Source of the DNA: Symbiodinium sp. CCMP2592
Taxonomy: Eukaryota; Sar; Dinophyceae; Suessiales; Symbiodiniaceae
Direction of reading: 5' to 3'
Assembly (NCBI GenBank): GCA_905221615.1
Contig: CAJNDT010003868.1
Span: 414,001-478,000, forward strand
DNA: 64,000 nt
The stretch's first letter is position 1, and every line of letters starts with the position of its first letter. Below the pieces are notes generated by a model. The model was given only the letters and a program-made list of their open reading frames with translations, was not told where the DNA came from and did not search any database. This document shows positions 1 to 12,739 of the stretch, piece after piece. The translations under genes were made by a program, and so were the position numbers.

Positions 1-2440
1 GGTTCCTTATTGAGGGTCCCTCCGTTTACCCTTGGACATGGGACTTAGTAAGGGTTCTTAAGGGGCTCCTCTGAAAAGGGATCGAAAGGGTTCCTGAAAG
101 GGATCAACAGGGTTTAGGGTTTAGGGTCTACTTGATTCCGGGGGTTTAGGGGTTCCTTTAAAGGAACCCCCTAGGAGCTCCGTTTTAAAGGAACTCCAAC
201 TGTTGTGCAGTTTGAGGTATCTGAGTTTCTAGAGCTCACTGGACTTTTGGGGTAGGGGTGTACCTGGAGGATCAGGGGTTAGGGTTTAGGGTTTAAGTAG
301 GGTTATAACCCTAGGCATCTAAGGACTCATAAATCAAGGCTTTTGGGCCCAAAGACCATACAATATAAGGCTTTCCGCTATTTTGATTCCCAGGGTAAGT
401 ATTCTAACTGGAGTTATAAGTACCTTTCAGTTTTGCTAACCTAGTTATAACCCTAATTACTAAGTCCCATGATCCTCCAAGTAGGGGGTTTAGAGCTTCC
501 TTTATTTTGGGGGTTTCGGGAGTGAGGGGTTTAGGGTTGAGAGTTTCGAGGGTTTAGGGTGTAGGAGTTTAGGATGGTTTAGGGGTTCAGGGGCTTTGGG
601 TTTAGTGGCTCAGGGTCTACGGTGTCCAGAGACCCCCGGAGCCTCCCACAAAACCCCTTAATTCAGGAATATATACCTGAAGTCATATTAGGCATCCTCT
701 CATCCTTCTGGCTTCCCCTAAAAAAGGGGGCCAAAGGACCCAACAAATTGGGTACTCGGCTCTAGGCCTTTGGGATAGTATAAGTAACTAGTTGTGTAGG
801 GTTGTTGGATATGTAGAGTATATGATCATTGGGTTTAGGGTTTAGGTTTTAGGGTTTAGGGTTTAGGGTATGGTCATTGGGTACTTGCACCGTTGGGGAT
901 AGCACCACACGGACAGCCTTTGCCCGAAGCGTCCATGTGCCCATGTAGTCTGCACTCTGGCCTAAAATAGTCCCTGTGTGCCGACTGCCTTACAGCCAAA
1001 GCATACACTATGGACACGTAGGACAAAGTGCGTGCCGCGAATTAGTATACTTGGAGCCCCAGAAACCAGGCAGGAAGGAAGTACTACTTTCTGAAGGGTT
1101 GAGGATTTCCGTCGTCTGGGGTTATTCCTGCAGGTTCAGGGCGTACACTCCTCCATGAACTGTGACAAAAGTGATTTCTCGAAGACCTTCGGTCACGGTC
1201 TCAGGCTACGCCCTACTTCAGGAGCTTAGTGACCTCCCCTAGGGCTTCGGTTACCTAAATTGTAGGTTGCTAACCATATAACCCAGAGGGTCCATATATA
1301 CTACCATCTTGATTTAGGTCCCCAAATCAGATCCCCCAAAGGCAGATTGCCTACTCTATACTTACATGCTGAGCAGAAAACGATTCAGGTAACCTACCCT
1401 GTGTTCCGGACTTCACACCACGAAGACAACGTGACAAATCTACTGAAGGGTCTAGGTAGAGACTCGAGATATCTTGCTTGAGTTATCAGATGACAGCGGA
1501 TAGATTTTTGGATCCAGAGACTAGGACCCGGAGTAGGCCCTTATTCCCTTTTTTCGGGCTTAGGTTCCCTTATAACCCCCTTTAAACCAAAAAGGGCACC
1601 CTTTTTATTCCTAGGTTACTCTTGGGTCTAGGAGACCCGCATCCTTCTGCAGGTATCAGAAGCTACCTGACTGTAGACCGAAATGCGTGCCTCGGCGGCT
1701 AGTGCTGCCGGATCTGTTGCAGGGTGTACAGCGGACTGCTTAGGGTTGAGACTCGAGGGTTCAGTAGTCCAGGGATCAGGCCTTACTTATTACTTTCTGG
1801 GGTTCATTTAGAGTTTTAGAGTCTGAAGGGTTCAGTATTCAGGGCTTAAGGTGCAGAGGGATTAGGGCTTACTTTCTGGCGTTTACTTAGAGTTTTAAAG
1901 CTCACGTGCGTTGAATGTCCAGAAGATAAATGCTGTGTGCTGCAACCTGCAAGATCGATTCTACAATTCCCGATCCTGTAGGTACTGTCTAACGTACAGG
2001 GTCAAGGCGATAGCCAGAGCTCTTCAAGGAGAGTGGCATGTTCTTGGATGGTTGGGCTTGTTTTGTCGGAGGCAGGGGTTCAGCAATTGTGGGGCCTCAA
2101 CTTATAACTCAGAAATCGTAACCAACTGTGCATGGTTCGTCAGGGGTGAGCCCAATGTGCCAATATGTATAAGTCTAAAAGGAGTCCTGCTGAAAGTCCC
2201 AAAGGGTATCCACCAAACCCGGTCCGAACTGGTGTTCCCAGGCCGGTGAATTGCTCCCACAACTGCTGCCACCATCATCATGCTGTGTACTCTCATAGAC
2301 CCAAGCACCTGCTAATCCTGCCGAAACCCCAAACCCTAAAACCCAAGTGTTCGGAGGAGAAAGGACTAAACCCTAAACCCTAAACCCTGGCATTTCGAAC
2401 CTATTTCGGGTCAGGGCTTTCGGAGTCCTTTTGGGAGGGG
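1..2440. other. Repeat-only stretch
   Basis: Degenerate TTTAGGG/CCCTAAA, GGGTTCCTTTAAAGGGATC-type modules and palindrome copies (254-485, 640-700, 927-1025, 1521-1631). The open frame at 1911-2249 has no splice or composition support. Confidence 0.6.
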
Positions 2441-2451
2441 CTTACCGTGCA

Positions 2452-2510
2452 GGCAGCGCCCGACAGCCAGTTCGACTCCCTGAATGTGCAACGACCTCAG
2501 CGCCCTCTTG
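2452..2510 (+). CDS. Weak exon candidate
   Basis: After acceptor CCGTGCAG the frame reads AAPDSQFDSLNVQRPQRPL. The composition and G/C-rich third positions are exon-like. The donor is uncertain, and a palindromic element begins just after. Confidence 0.3.
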
Positions 2511-2989
2511 GGTTTACCCATAAGCCCCATAGTAGTTCCTTTTTGGGATTACCTTATAGAATTCTACATATGAACCCCAAAAAGGAACTACATATATGGG
2601 GCCTATGGGTAAGGTTCACCAGGAACTCCCAAGTACCCTTCAATAGAGCCCTTATACGGTCCTTAATAGTACGGGGTAGTCGGAGGTCTTGGTGCACATT
2701 TTCCTGGGTCGTCGTTCTTTAGGCACGTGTCTCAAACCCTGAAATTGGAGCCAGGTGAGGCGACCTTTTCGGCTTCGGTGTCGGTTGGTTCGGGTGAAAG
2801 GGGCTGCGGGGGACTGTGTATTTGCTGCAGTGGCCTCCAAGAAAGGCGTGTTGGCATGAGTTGTGTGTTTACCAAGAGGGTCCATATACACTACTATTAT
2901 GGAATTAGGACCCCTGAAACCATAATGAGGATGGTCTTTGGGACCCAATTCCACAATGGTAATGTATATGGACCCTCTGGGTTAGGGAT

Positions 2990-5900
2990 CGTTCTTTCAA
3001 GACTTTCGGGTTTCTGATCTGACCAGAACTAGAACCATCAACCACCCTAACGCCCAAATCCCTAACACCCAACTTCTCGAAACCCACAGCTCGCCCCCCC
3101 CCCCCCGGGCCAAAACTCCGAAAACCGACGTCCCCAAGTCTGGAGACCCTGAGCCAAGCCTGAGCCCCGCCTACCCTAACGCTGCCCCTTTTACCTATCT
3201 CCAAGGCCTGAAAAAACTGCCTCGACCCAGAATTGAAAGGTTTGCCCCCCCTGAATGGTAGTACATTTCTTGATTGCTGCGGCGTCTTATTATGGAATCT
3301 GATAACCATACAGTAGGATATGCAGAAAAAAGGTGCTACCGTCTATTGTCGGGTCTGGCATCGTAGGGTGGGGAAACGGAAGGCCATCCGTTGAACGCTT
3401 AGCCCTTAACAACTCACAGTCGTACCTAACTACCCTTACAGTCTCACCCTCCGGGAAACTGGAAATCCTAAGGCTCAAAAATGCCCAAAAGCTTTATATA
3501 ATATGAAATAACATGGTCTCTAGACCCAAACGCCTTAACATATGAGTCCTTAGAGCCTTCGGGAACTACGCTGAAAGTGCTACAGGGTACCCTCCAAGAG
3601 ACTTGAATGGAACCTGCATAGGCGCCCTTGAAGACTGCTGACCACCCAACAAGGTTTGTTTTGCTCGCAGTGCCCTTCTCCCTAAGGCTCTAAGAACTCA
3701 TATTTTAAGGCTTTTGTGCCTAAAGACCATATTATACAAGGCTTTTGGGCCATTTTGAGCCTTAGGGTCTGGGTTTCAAAGAGGGTTAGTAGGGCTAATC
3801 ATACTTCCCGAACCCCCGCACTAGGCAGCGAACGTCTCCTCTGAGTTAACTGCGAACCCGCAGATCCTAAACCCTTTGCGCGAATCCCAAATCCTAAGCC
3901 CGGAAGTTTGCAAATTCGACGCACTAAAGCCTGAACCCTAAACCCTATAGATCCCTTATAGAACCCCTTTTGGATCTCTTTAAAGGAGCCCCAAAACCCC
4001 AAACCCTATAGATCCCTTATAGAACCCTTATGGATCTCTTTAAAGAAACCCTAAACCCTACAGATCCCTTATAGAACCCCTTTTGGATCTCTGTTACGGA
4101 ACCCTAAGCCCGGAAGTGCTGAAAAAAATCGACGCACCGAAGCTTCAACGTCTGCTATCCTCCCAGGCGGCAGTGTGCGAGGCATTGGGTGTTTAGGGAT
4201 TTAGGGGTTTAGGGGTTTCGGGCCAAGGGGTTTAGGGGTTTAGGGGCTTGGGGGTTTAGGGTTTAGGGCGCCCCAAGGGTCCCTTTAGGGCCCCTTTTTT
4301 GGGTTCATTGAATTAAAGGGATCCATTTAGGGTTGAGGGGTTTAGGGCTGAGGGCACCCCAAGGGTCCAAACTAGCTCAAAATCATATAACCTCCCAAAT
4401 CCTAACCTACGTAGCTATTATCCTAAAACCGAACACCTGATTCCTGGGTCCTTTGAACCCGTAGGGGCAGCTAAACCCTAGATGTTGAACCCGCTTTATT
4501 TCTATGTTCAGGTTAGTTCTGGAGACATAGGACTTTCAGTAGACCCCATAAAGTTGGAAACCTTCCAGGACCCTCCTTGTACCCTCAAATAGGGGTATAT
4601 GGTCCCCAATAAGGGGCATTTCGGGTCTAATAGAGGGTAGACGGAGGGTCTAGGTTGTTAAGGCCAAATAGTGCTGGGGTTCCCTATACATTATACAGTG
4701 GAAGCCTAAAAGTTGGAAGCCCCATAGGCCTCAATAGGATTGAGGCGATGGGGTTTCCAACTTGGGCTTCTACTGTCGATATTTGTTCGGGGGCCCATCG
4801 AAGCAGTTCTGTTCAGGTTTCGAATTGGACCCTAAACCCTAAACCCTAAACCCTAAACCGTATCAATCCCGCACCTGTAAGCCTGGGTCCCCTGCATTTC
4901 GTATAGCAACATTCAACTGAGTAGTCTACAACCCTAAGGGTCCAAGTGCCCAAATAGTAGGGTTTCAAGCTCCAAAAACCACCCAGGGTATGGATTTTGG
5001 GATCTAAAACCCTATTATTTGGGTACTTGGACCCTCTGGGCACACACATCCCAGAGGGTCCACATATACTACCATTATAGGTCCCAAAAGACCATCCTCA
5101 TTATGAATTTTGGGGACCTAATTCCATAATAGTAGTGTATATCGACCCTCTTGGCATGTTTTCCGAGGCCTGTCTAGGGTTGTTTGTTCTTTCTACGTCA
5201 TTCACGCTTCAGGCCTCGGATTCGCTGAATCCTGGGTGCACTCTCCCTCGGCACCATAAGACCCCCCGCCCCCCTGAAAACGATCAGCAACACAACTGTC
5301 ATCAACCATGTTTAGGACACAGGATTTAATTAGCCCCACGCCCATCCCTCCCCGAAAAAGAGCTGTGCAGTTGCGTCGCCGGGGCGGCTTGCAACTGCGT
5401 TCTGAACTGCTTCACAAAAGCCAGTCCCAAACCCAGTGGCAGGAAGCAGATTACTTATTGGCTGTAAACTCAACTTTTCAACTTGTGGGGTTCTTACGAA
5501 GTAATTATTCGACTCGAAGAATTTCAACTTTTGTTTCCTTGGGTGTTGGGCCAGTGAGAGTAGGGCTGGAGGCCTGAGACTTCGCGGCCTTCAGGGTGTG
5601 AGTTTACCCCAAAAGCCCAAAAATAAGTGCACCTAACCCTGGCCATCTAAGGACTGATAAAGGGTTCCTTTAAAAGGGATCTATAAGGGGTCCTTTAAAG
5701 GGATCTATAAGGGGTCCTTTAAGGGGATCTATAACCCTAGGCATCTAAGGACTCATGTATTAAGGCTTTTTGGGCCCAAAGACCATAATATAAGAGGCGT
5801 TTCGGCTCTTTTGATGCCCAGGGTAAGCCCGAAATCCCAGATGCTAAATTTTCAACCCTGTACCAGTATTCGGGCTATGACCCTATCCTAAGGCTCAATA

Positions 5901-6860
5901 TAGCCCAAAAGCCTGATAGAAAAAGGTCTTTAAGCCCCAAAGGCCTTAAACTATGAGTCCTGAGAGCCTTAGAGCTATAGATCGCCTTAAAGGAATCCTC
6001 AAGAACCCCTTATAGATCCTCTCTATGATCGCTTTCAATGAGTCCTTAGAGCCTTAGGGTTCTCCTGGTCTCAACAACACAAGGCCGATGATGTACCGGG
6101 ACCAGTGGCCCTTTCAGTAGGCTTTAAGGGATAAGAATGACAATAAGGATGACAATACTACTAGTAACCATCATCATAATCGTAATAATACATACAACTT
6201 TTAGAGAGAGTGAGAATAAGCATAATAGCAATATGTAGTTGGGCGTTTGGGCTTTAGGTTATAGGTCTTGCGGCAATAGATCCCTTCAGAACGCAGTTCC
6301 TGCGCCAAGGCTCTTCTGGGGCGCGGGAGGGCCCGAAGATGTGCAAATTCATCCCAGGGCCCGGGGACCCAGCAGATGCCCAAAGGGTCCTAGGTTCCTT
6401 TTTGGCATTACCTTATAGGATCCCACATCTAAACCGCAAAAAGGAGCTATAATGGAGCCTATAGGTAATAGGGTCGGGGGCCGAGCAAAAGCAGATTGTC
6501 CTTTGGGATCTTTTCTACTTTCCCCTACTATCCACATACTTTTGGGGCCCAGCAGAAGCCCAAAGGGTCCTAGGGTTTAGGTTTTAGGGGTTTTGGGGTT
6601 TGGGGTCTAGGGGTTAGGAGTTTAGGAAGTATCGTTGTGGTATATTCTACAAGGATTCCGAGTTTGAGGTTTGGGGCCCTCCGGAGGGCACCGCAACATT
6701 CATAGACCCAAAGTCCTAGGTACTGTTATGGGACATACTTGCCCAAAGCAAAATAGTAATTTTTAAACCAGAAACCCTACATTCTACTAAACAGGTACTT
6801 TGGACCCAGCAAAAGCAGATTTAGTGTTCAGGGCTTCGGATTACTGATATACATGTTGAT
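2990..6860. other. Repeat-only stretch
   Basis: Palindromes of families B, C, G, I and M-like hairpins, plus repeated CCCTTATAGAACCCCTTTTGG/GATCTCTTTAAAG modules (3945-4095, 5655-5740). No convincing exon. Confidence 0.55.
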
Positions 6861-6863
6861 ACT

Positions 6864-7085
6864 TTGGTATCCATGGTTACTTCAAAGCCAAGTTCAGGGG
6901 GTCGCGTTAGGTTGCGTGGCCAACACAAGCTACCAAAACGAGATGATGAGCAGCAGACCCTACCACGACGGAAAACGAGCAATGTCCCCAATAACCATAA
7001 GATGTGGCAAAAGACTACATGGGGGTACCAGATGCTACAAGACATAGTTGGTGGCAAACCTTGCCCCGATAACGGCAGTTTTTGA
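6864..7085 (+). CDS. Possible upstream exon (weak)
   Basis: Open frame with RLRGQHKLPKRDDEQQTLPR, then RKTSNVPNNHKMWQ and GKPCPDNGSF, ending in TGA. It precedes the 7364-7522 exon on the same strand, but no splice link is evident. The minus strand is open here too. Confidence 0.25.
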   Translation: MVSMVTSKPSSGGRVRLRGQHKLPKRDDEQQTLPRRKTSNVPNNHKMWQKTTWGYQMLQDIVGGKPCPDNGSF

Positions 7086-7363
7086 CTATAAGAGTCCATG
7101 TTAATATAGTACATGCTTTTGCATCCAAGCAGTGCGTACATAGTATGTACATTTAAACCAAAGTATACACTATATGATGGACTATATGGGTACATGGACC
7201 CTTAAGGACTCAACGTTAGTTTGTGAATGTCTTGGAGCAGTGCTCACGGGTTGGATCGAGGTTCATATATGATCGTGTCTTGCTTCTGAGCTGGTGCACA
7301 ATGCCCTTAACCCTAAACCCTAAATCCTAAGCCTTCATTGTCGTATATACTACCTTACATGAG

Positions 7364-7522
7364 AGCATGTGCATGGATCCGGAGGGGAAGCTTGCAGACG
7401 TCGGGGTACTCTACATGTGCATCCGAGACGCACCCTTCCATTCGTGCGTGGTCGTCTCGGAGCTGGGCTGGCTTGCAGTGGAAACACAGGCCAAAGCCAC
7501 GCCTGGAGTAATCAACCTCTAA
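7364..7522 (+). CDS. Terminal exon, unknown protein
   Basis: Frame reads (S)MCMDPEGKLADVGVLYMCIR, then DAPFHSCVVVSELGWLAVET and QAKATPGVINL, and stops at TAA (7520-7522). Third codon positions are G/C-biased, unlike the surrounding repeats. It may begin at acceptor TACATGAG|AGC (7364) or be read from ATG 7367. Upstream exons were not identified with certainty. A three-copy tandem repeat begins seven bases after the stop. Confidence 0.55.
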   Translation, partial: SMCMDPEGKLADVGVLYMCIRDAPFHSCVVVSELGWLAVETQAKATPGVINL

Positions 7523-7528
7523 GAAGTA

Positions 7529-7745
7529 GGGTATGAACCTAAACAATTGGTATATCTACCGTTTTTAGGTGCCTGGCTTACTCTATGCAAACCCCTGAAA
7601 CAAAGGATATGAGCCTAACATGTACCTGTTTTTGGTAATTACCTTGGTTACTCTATGCAAACCCGTTAAGGAACGGATATGAGCCTATGCAATTGGTACA
7701 TGTACCTTTGTTTAGATACCTTGCTTACTCTAAGCAAGCGGTGTG
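7529..7745 (+). repeat. Three-copy tandem repeat, period about 70-76 bp
   Basis: Copies start with GGTATGAACC or GGATATGAGCC at about 7529, 7605 and 7675. Each contains TTACTCTATGCAAACCC-type sequence and a variable AATTGGTAcATGTACC block. Confidence 0.8.
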
Positions 7746-7749
7746 TATA

Positions 7750-9000
7750 AAATCGTTTTCACATACCTTCTGACTCAGGGAACCACTTTGCACGCAGACC
7801 CGCCAAAAAGATTGTCCACGAGGATTTTTTGTCACGTGTCAAGCACGTGATACTTTAAGGAAGGTTTGCCTTACCCCGGGCTCCAGTCCCCTAACCCCAA
7901 ATCTCCAAGTAGATCATAATCAGATACTTTCCCCAAATCCCAACCTACATAACTACTATCCGAAGACTGGGTCCTTTGGACCCTTAGGGTAACCCCCAAA
8001 ACCCACCGAGTCTCCGAGTAAACGAGGAAGGAGGGTTCTCCAGCCGCGTCGATCTGGGCCGCGGCCTCAATTGCTGAAGTTGAGCGCTCAGGGTTGCAAG
8101 CGCAAAACCCTTTCTGGGTTCTGGCTAAGGGGTTTAAGTTAAATTACCATAATAGGGATCTATAGTAAATATTTGTGGTTTCCTTGTTATGGTAACTTAA
8201 ATTAAATTCCTTACCAAGAACCCAGCTCCCAGCGCCGAGACCTCCACATAACTCCGAGATCTTGGAGGCCCGCTAGAGCCCCCCCCCGAACTACCTGTTG
8301 CTAGCCCAAGCATTCATTGCGAAATGTCCATGTGCCCATGTAGTATATACTTTGGCCCTAAAGTCTTTATATGTAAGGATTACAAGCCCAAAGATGTCAG
8401 AGTAGATACTACATATGTGCATGGACCCTTATACCCTAAACCCTAAACTGTGTTCGACTAGGAAGTCTTCACGAACCCTTTACATGATTATGGAAGTCTG
8501 TTTCTACAACCACAAGGATGGGGTTTTGTGGGACCTAAACCCCAAACCGTAAATCCCCATCAGTACCCTAAACAACCAAACCCTACTTTTTTGTAGGTTC
8601 TTAATAAAACCCCTAGTATGGAATTTATCGGGACCCTACAAAAAGTAGGTTGTGGTGGGTTAAGGTGCATAGGGGAGCATTGCCAGACCCAGCTGGTCGA
8701 AGAGCTAATAAAACCATAAGCAACCCGAACGAGGTTTAGAGTTTGGGGTTTAGGGTGTAGGCTTCAGACTGTGGGATTTAAAGTTTAGGGCTTTGATTGT
8801 GTTTAATATTTCGAGTTCCCCAAGGATCCAAGCGACCTAGTTAATAATGAGTGAGGTGCACGGGCGTACTTTTGTGGTTACTGTTATGACGATTAAGCCA
8901 GGTACTTGGACCCTTATGGTGAATAGAAGGATCCTTGTAATCAGAGCCCCCCCCAACCTCCGATATTCTGCATCTCCAGGCCCCAAACCCCGAAGCTTAG
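7750..9000. other. Repeat-only stretch
   Basis: Contains a decayed family C copy (7900-7992), lone palindromes at 8130-8230 and 8575-8668, a family D copy (8325-8414) and TTTAGGG-like sequence. No gene seen. Confidence 0.55.
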
Positions 9001-9009
9001 ATGGCTGAG

Positions 9010-9640
9010 AGTCTGGAAAGACTTGAGCAAGCAGCGGTCAGATTGCCACAAGGATGCTAAGCGCTTGATTGAATTCTATCTTGCGTCTCTGTCAGGGACA
9101 GGGACGTTTGAAAGATTCATCGGCTGCATTGGCTCCCTCAAGACACCATGCAGGAATACCGTGCATGACAGGAGCTTGGAGGCAAGTCTGAAGCTCCTCC
9201 AACAAGATCTGCACGGCCGCAGGCGGGAGAGACTGTCTCCAAAGTCTCTCTTAAGCAAGGATGCCCCAGCAACAACTTCAGGGGGTGCCACTGCTGCATC
9301 CTGCGACTCCGCAGTTGCTGAAATGCCAGAGGCTGTATTCACAATGGTTTGGGGAGCGTGCCAGTGTTGGTCGAAGCTTGGAAGTGGCTAGCCTGGCTGA
9401 TCTGGACAAGAGCATGGTTCAACAGAACAAGCCACGACTCAAGGCATCGAAAGCTTGCAGCAAGTCGTCTGAGGCCGAGCAGCTGAAGCATACTCGTGCT
9501 TGGCGACGGACTCGGTCGCCTCATGCCGGAGCAGCACCTTCACCGGGAGTTCCTGCACGCTTTCGATGTCGACAACATGGCGCTCCCTTGCGTCTTCCAG
9601 CAACTGCATTTATCAATCGCCGGAAATCCAAATCAACCCA
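9010..9640 (+). pseudogene. Transposase-associated family remnant with two frameshifts
   Basis: Three consecutive frames each look coding: about 9010-9290 (SGTGTFERFIGCIGSLK, then SLKLLQQDLHGRRRERLSP), about 9290-9490 (LLKCQRLYSQWFGERASVG, then KACSKSSEAEQLKH) and 9493-9640 (LGDGLGRLMPEQHLHREF, then HAFDVDNMALPCVFQQL). Each step shifts the frame by one base (near 9290 and near 9490) with no convincing splice sites. A TGTxERFxG motif followed by a GRRR segment recalls a dinoflagellate repeat-encoded family (memory). Probably a decayed copy; an unusual intron at either step would be the alternative. Confidence 0.5.
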
Positions 9641-10140
9641 ACACTCCCTTCACTCAGACCTAAACCCCAAACCCTAAACGGCCCTAAACCGAAACCCTAA
9701 ACCCTAAACCCTAACCCTAAGCCCTAAACCTTCTACTCTCTTCCGAAATACACGTAGCCGCCAGCTGTTTCTCCGAATCCGAAATACCTAGACACTCCGG
9801 ACAGGCTCCCATCCCTTTTCCACCGAGACTCCAAGGGCCCAAAGGAACCAACAATTAGGGCTCCTTTAAAGACTTCTATACGGTTTCTTTTACAGGGTTC
9901 CTCTAAGGGCGACTATAAGGGTTCGATCATATGGGCCATAATAATTAGGAACCTGGGTTTTAGGATATAGTTATGTGGGTAAGAATTTTGGAGAGCGTAT
10001 GATTATTCGATACTTGGATCCTTGGACGTTCTTCGCAACATGCGGTCTCGTGGTGGTTCGAGCCAAACTCGAGCCCTTGGGAATTCGCATAAGGTACGAA
10101 TCCTGCCAACAAAGCGGGGGCCCTGCTCTTAGGATCTTAC

Positions 10141-10275
10141 CAGTCGTTCAATCTAAACCCTAACACCCCAAACCCTGAACCCTAAACCCCTAAACCCTAA
10201 ACCCTAAACCCCAACCCCTGAACTTTAAACCCTAAACCCTAAAACCCCAAACCCTGAACCCTAAACGCCTAAACC
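10141..10275 (+). repeat. Degenerate CCCTAAA array
   Basis: Units of AACCCTAAA, AACCCCTAA and AACCCTGAA. Similar short arrays occur at about 838-870 (opposite strand), 2373-2394, 4838-4860, 9653-9728, 10490-10512, 12272-12356, 34622-34656, 45745-45900 (opposite strand), 47816-47845, 53683-53702 and 55490-55530. Confidence 0.9.
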
Positions 10276-10333
10276 CCTTTGGGTCTCCCAACTTCGGATT
10301 CGGGAAAGCCCTGAACCCTACATCCGGCTACAG

Positions 10334-10386
10334 CGCAGGTGGCCGCAGATGGACATGGGCCGGATGGTGTGCGGGGACCTCAGACG
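10334..10386 (+). CDS. Weak exon candidate
   Basis: G/C-rich stretch after CGGCTACAG reading RRWPQMDMGRMVCGDL. It stands out from the AT-richer repeats around it. No good donor was found. Confidence 0.25.
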
Positions 10387-10640
10387 TTTAGGGTTTCGGG
10401 TACCGAATTACATACGCAACACATATTTCCCAAAGTGTCCGAGTAGTATTTTGGCCCCTAGAATATATACTATACCATTACATGGACCCTAAACCCTAAA
10501 CCCTAAACCCTTTGGGTTTCTTGGGCCTTACAGGGCGAAAGCTTAGACGATATAATGGGTGCATCGAGCCTCAGGGCAGGGTCGTATTTGAGACTGGAAA
10601 GCCCGAACTCCTCATTCGCATAAGTTTCCTGAGATTGGTA

Positions 10641-10750
10641 CCCCAAGGGTCCAAGTACCTAATAATCATACACTCTCCGAAATCCTAACCTACGTAACTA
10701 CTATCCTAAAACCGAGTACCTAATTATTGGGTCCTTTGGACCCTTGGGGG
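10641..10750 (+). mobile_element. Palindromic element, family C
   Basis: CCCCAAGGGTCCAAGTACCT...GTCCTTTGGACCCTTGGGG with the core CCTAACCTACGTAACTACTA. Others: 11704-11812, 45269-45380, 53700-53794, 34660-34746, 39103-39205; decayed at 4374-4470, 7900-7992, 9950-10025 and 48426-48510. Confidence 0.85.
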
Positions 10751-12541
10751 TAGGATAACAGAAGCAAAGGAGAGCATGACCGCAAGTCAGCGCACACGAT
10801 GAAGTCACACCTTTGAAGTTCAGAGGGGAACCGCAATATTGGCAGGTCGTCGTTTGGGCTTTTGGACAGCTTGTTTGGTATCACTTGATGCAGTCGGGCT
10901 TAACTGTTTATCTCCGGAAGAGACAACCTCTTTCAGGACGATGTAAAGACCGGAAAAGAAGGTTTTGTACGGTCCAGGAGGGGCTTATCACGTCTCGCCA
11001 GTTGAAATTCACCACCGTCAGGCAAGGCCTTTCAAGTACTTCCCCAAGCCCTAAACTCTGAAACTCCTGTTTCGCATTGCTCTTTGTCCGGCATAATTAG
11101 AAGACGCCCAGCCAGTGTCCCAAGTGAGAAGTCCCAGCACTAAGGCTCCAATTCACTCGTATTCTCGGGAGGGTGTTTGGGTGGGCCGTGCTAGACTTGA
11201 GACATGATGGATTTCGGCAATGTTGCCCCGAAGGGTTAAGGGTTCAGGTAAGGATCATTTTCCTTGACTAGCACAGGAGCCCTGCGTGAAGCCGTAGCAC
11301 TTGGCCACTTGGCAAAAGTTTCCGCCTCGCACAACGAAAGCCCTATACCTTCGCTCCTAAACACTACCTATAGTCTCCATTGCAGTTCCTTTGTTTCGTT
11401 AACCAAGGTCTTTATTATAGCATCCTAACCATAAAACTGGTTAAGCAAAAAAGGAACTACAAAGGCGACTATAGGCAAGCCCGATAATCCTGAAGGCTGA
11501 GCCCTAAACCCTGATCCCCGAAACCTGAACCCTAAATCGCTATGGATCCCTTTTTGAACCCGTTAAGTAGCCTATTAAGGAACCCTTTAAGGAACCCTGT
11601 GGACCCTAAACCCTAAGCAGGCCTCAGTGCTTACCTCCGATGCGAATCCAGGCCTAGCTGAGTTGACTTGGTTGACGGAAACTTCGGTTTGACCTAGGCC
11701 GTTACCCCAAGGGTCCGAAGGGCCGAATAATTAGGTACTCGGTTCTAGGATGGTAGTTATGTAGGTTAGAATTTGGGAGAGTATATGATTCTTGGGTACT
11801 TGGACCCTTGGGGTTAGGCTTTGGGGTTTAGGGGTTTAGGCTTTTGGGACTGGGTTTAGGGTTTCAGAGTTTAGGGGTCTGAGGGTTTAGGGTTGAAGTA
11901 CCCAACACCTTCGGTGTATTCGGGTTTAGTGCCAGGGAATCCAGAAAAACTGCTGTGTGCTGGGCTATTGAGGCTCCATTGGTCCACCCTGCTTCGGACT
12001 TTTAGCGTCATAAACTCTGGGGTGTTTTGAGTTAGGGTTAGCGTTTGCGGCTGTTGTTGCCTACAGACTCTCTATCAGTGTTGGGATCGTGGCTCGCGCA
12101 GGGCACCTTGCTTGCATGCCGCCTACAGCCCAAAACCCCGAGACCTTCGTTTCAACTGCCCTTCCGAAAAAGCTTAGACTCCCCTAAACCCTTACCCGAA
12201 ACCCTATGCCAATGTGTCTGTTCAGACCTCGCCACAGGGCACCCTACAACTCAGATCCTGCAACGGGCCCTAAGCCCTAAACCCTAAACCTAAGCTCTAA
12301 ACCCTAAACCCTAAAAACCCTAAACCCTAAGCTCTAAACCCTAAACCCAAAAACACTGAACCCGGGTAACCCAGAGACTCCAATACCCCTTAATTTCAGG
12401 AGTATGCCCTTAAGTCCTACCATTATAATTAAAGGTATACTCCTTAATTAAGGGGTTTTGGAGTTTCTGGGCACGCCGAAGCCCTCGGGTCAGTGCAGGT
12501 ACAAGATGCCAGGACGCAGCAGGCCGCGTGAGCTTGGAGGG

Positions 12542-12739
12542 TACTTGGAGGGTCGGGGGGGACTTAGTGACCATAAGGGGTTCCTTAAGGGCCCCTTTAA
12601 AGGGATCTATATATAGGAATTCTATAATTATGGTACAGGGTTTAGGGTTTAGGGAGACTCAGTAACTGGTTGTTTTTAGGGACTTATCAGTACCATAAGT
12701 CTACTTACCTACTTACTAAGTCCCCCGACCCTCCAAGTA
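12542..12739 (+). mobile_element. Palindromic element, family A, carrying a telomere-like insert
   Basis: Begins TACTTGGAGGGTCGGGG and ends CCCCGACCCTCCAAGTA, flanked by TA. Its left arm is split at about 12571-12656 by GGGGTTCCTTAAGGGCCCC...GGGTTTAGGGTTTAGGGA, with GACTTAGT/GACTCAGT on either side of the insert. Confidence 0.8.

Noticed and set aside
2905-3309. 134-aa minus-strand ORF
   Set aside because: Spans a family B palindrome and degenerate repeats; composition is not protein-like and no start or splice signal supports it.
3750-3768. GGCCATTTTGAGCCTTAG as a spliced-leader (DinoSL) relic
   Set aside because: Only about nine bases match the conserved leader as I remember it, and the stretch is the arm of family G palindromes, which explains it better.
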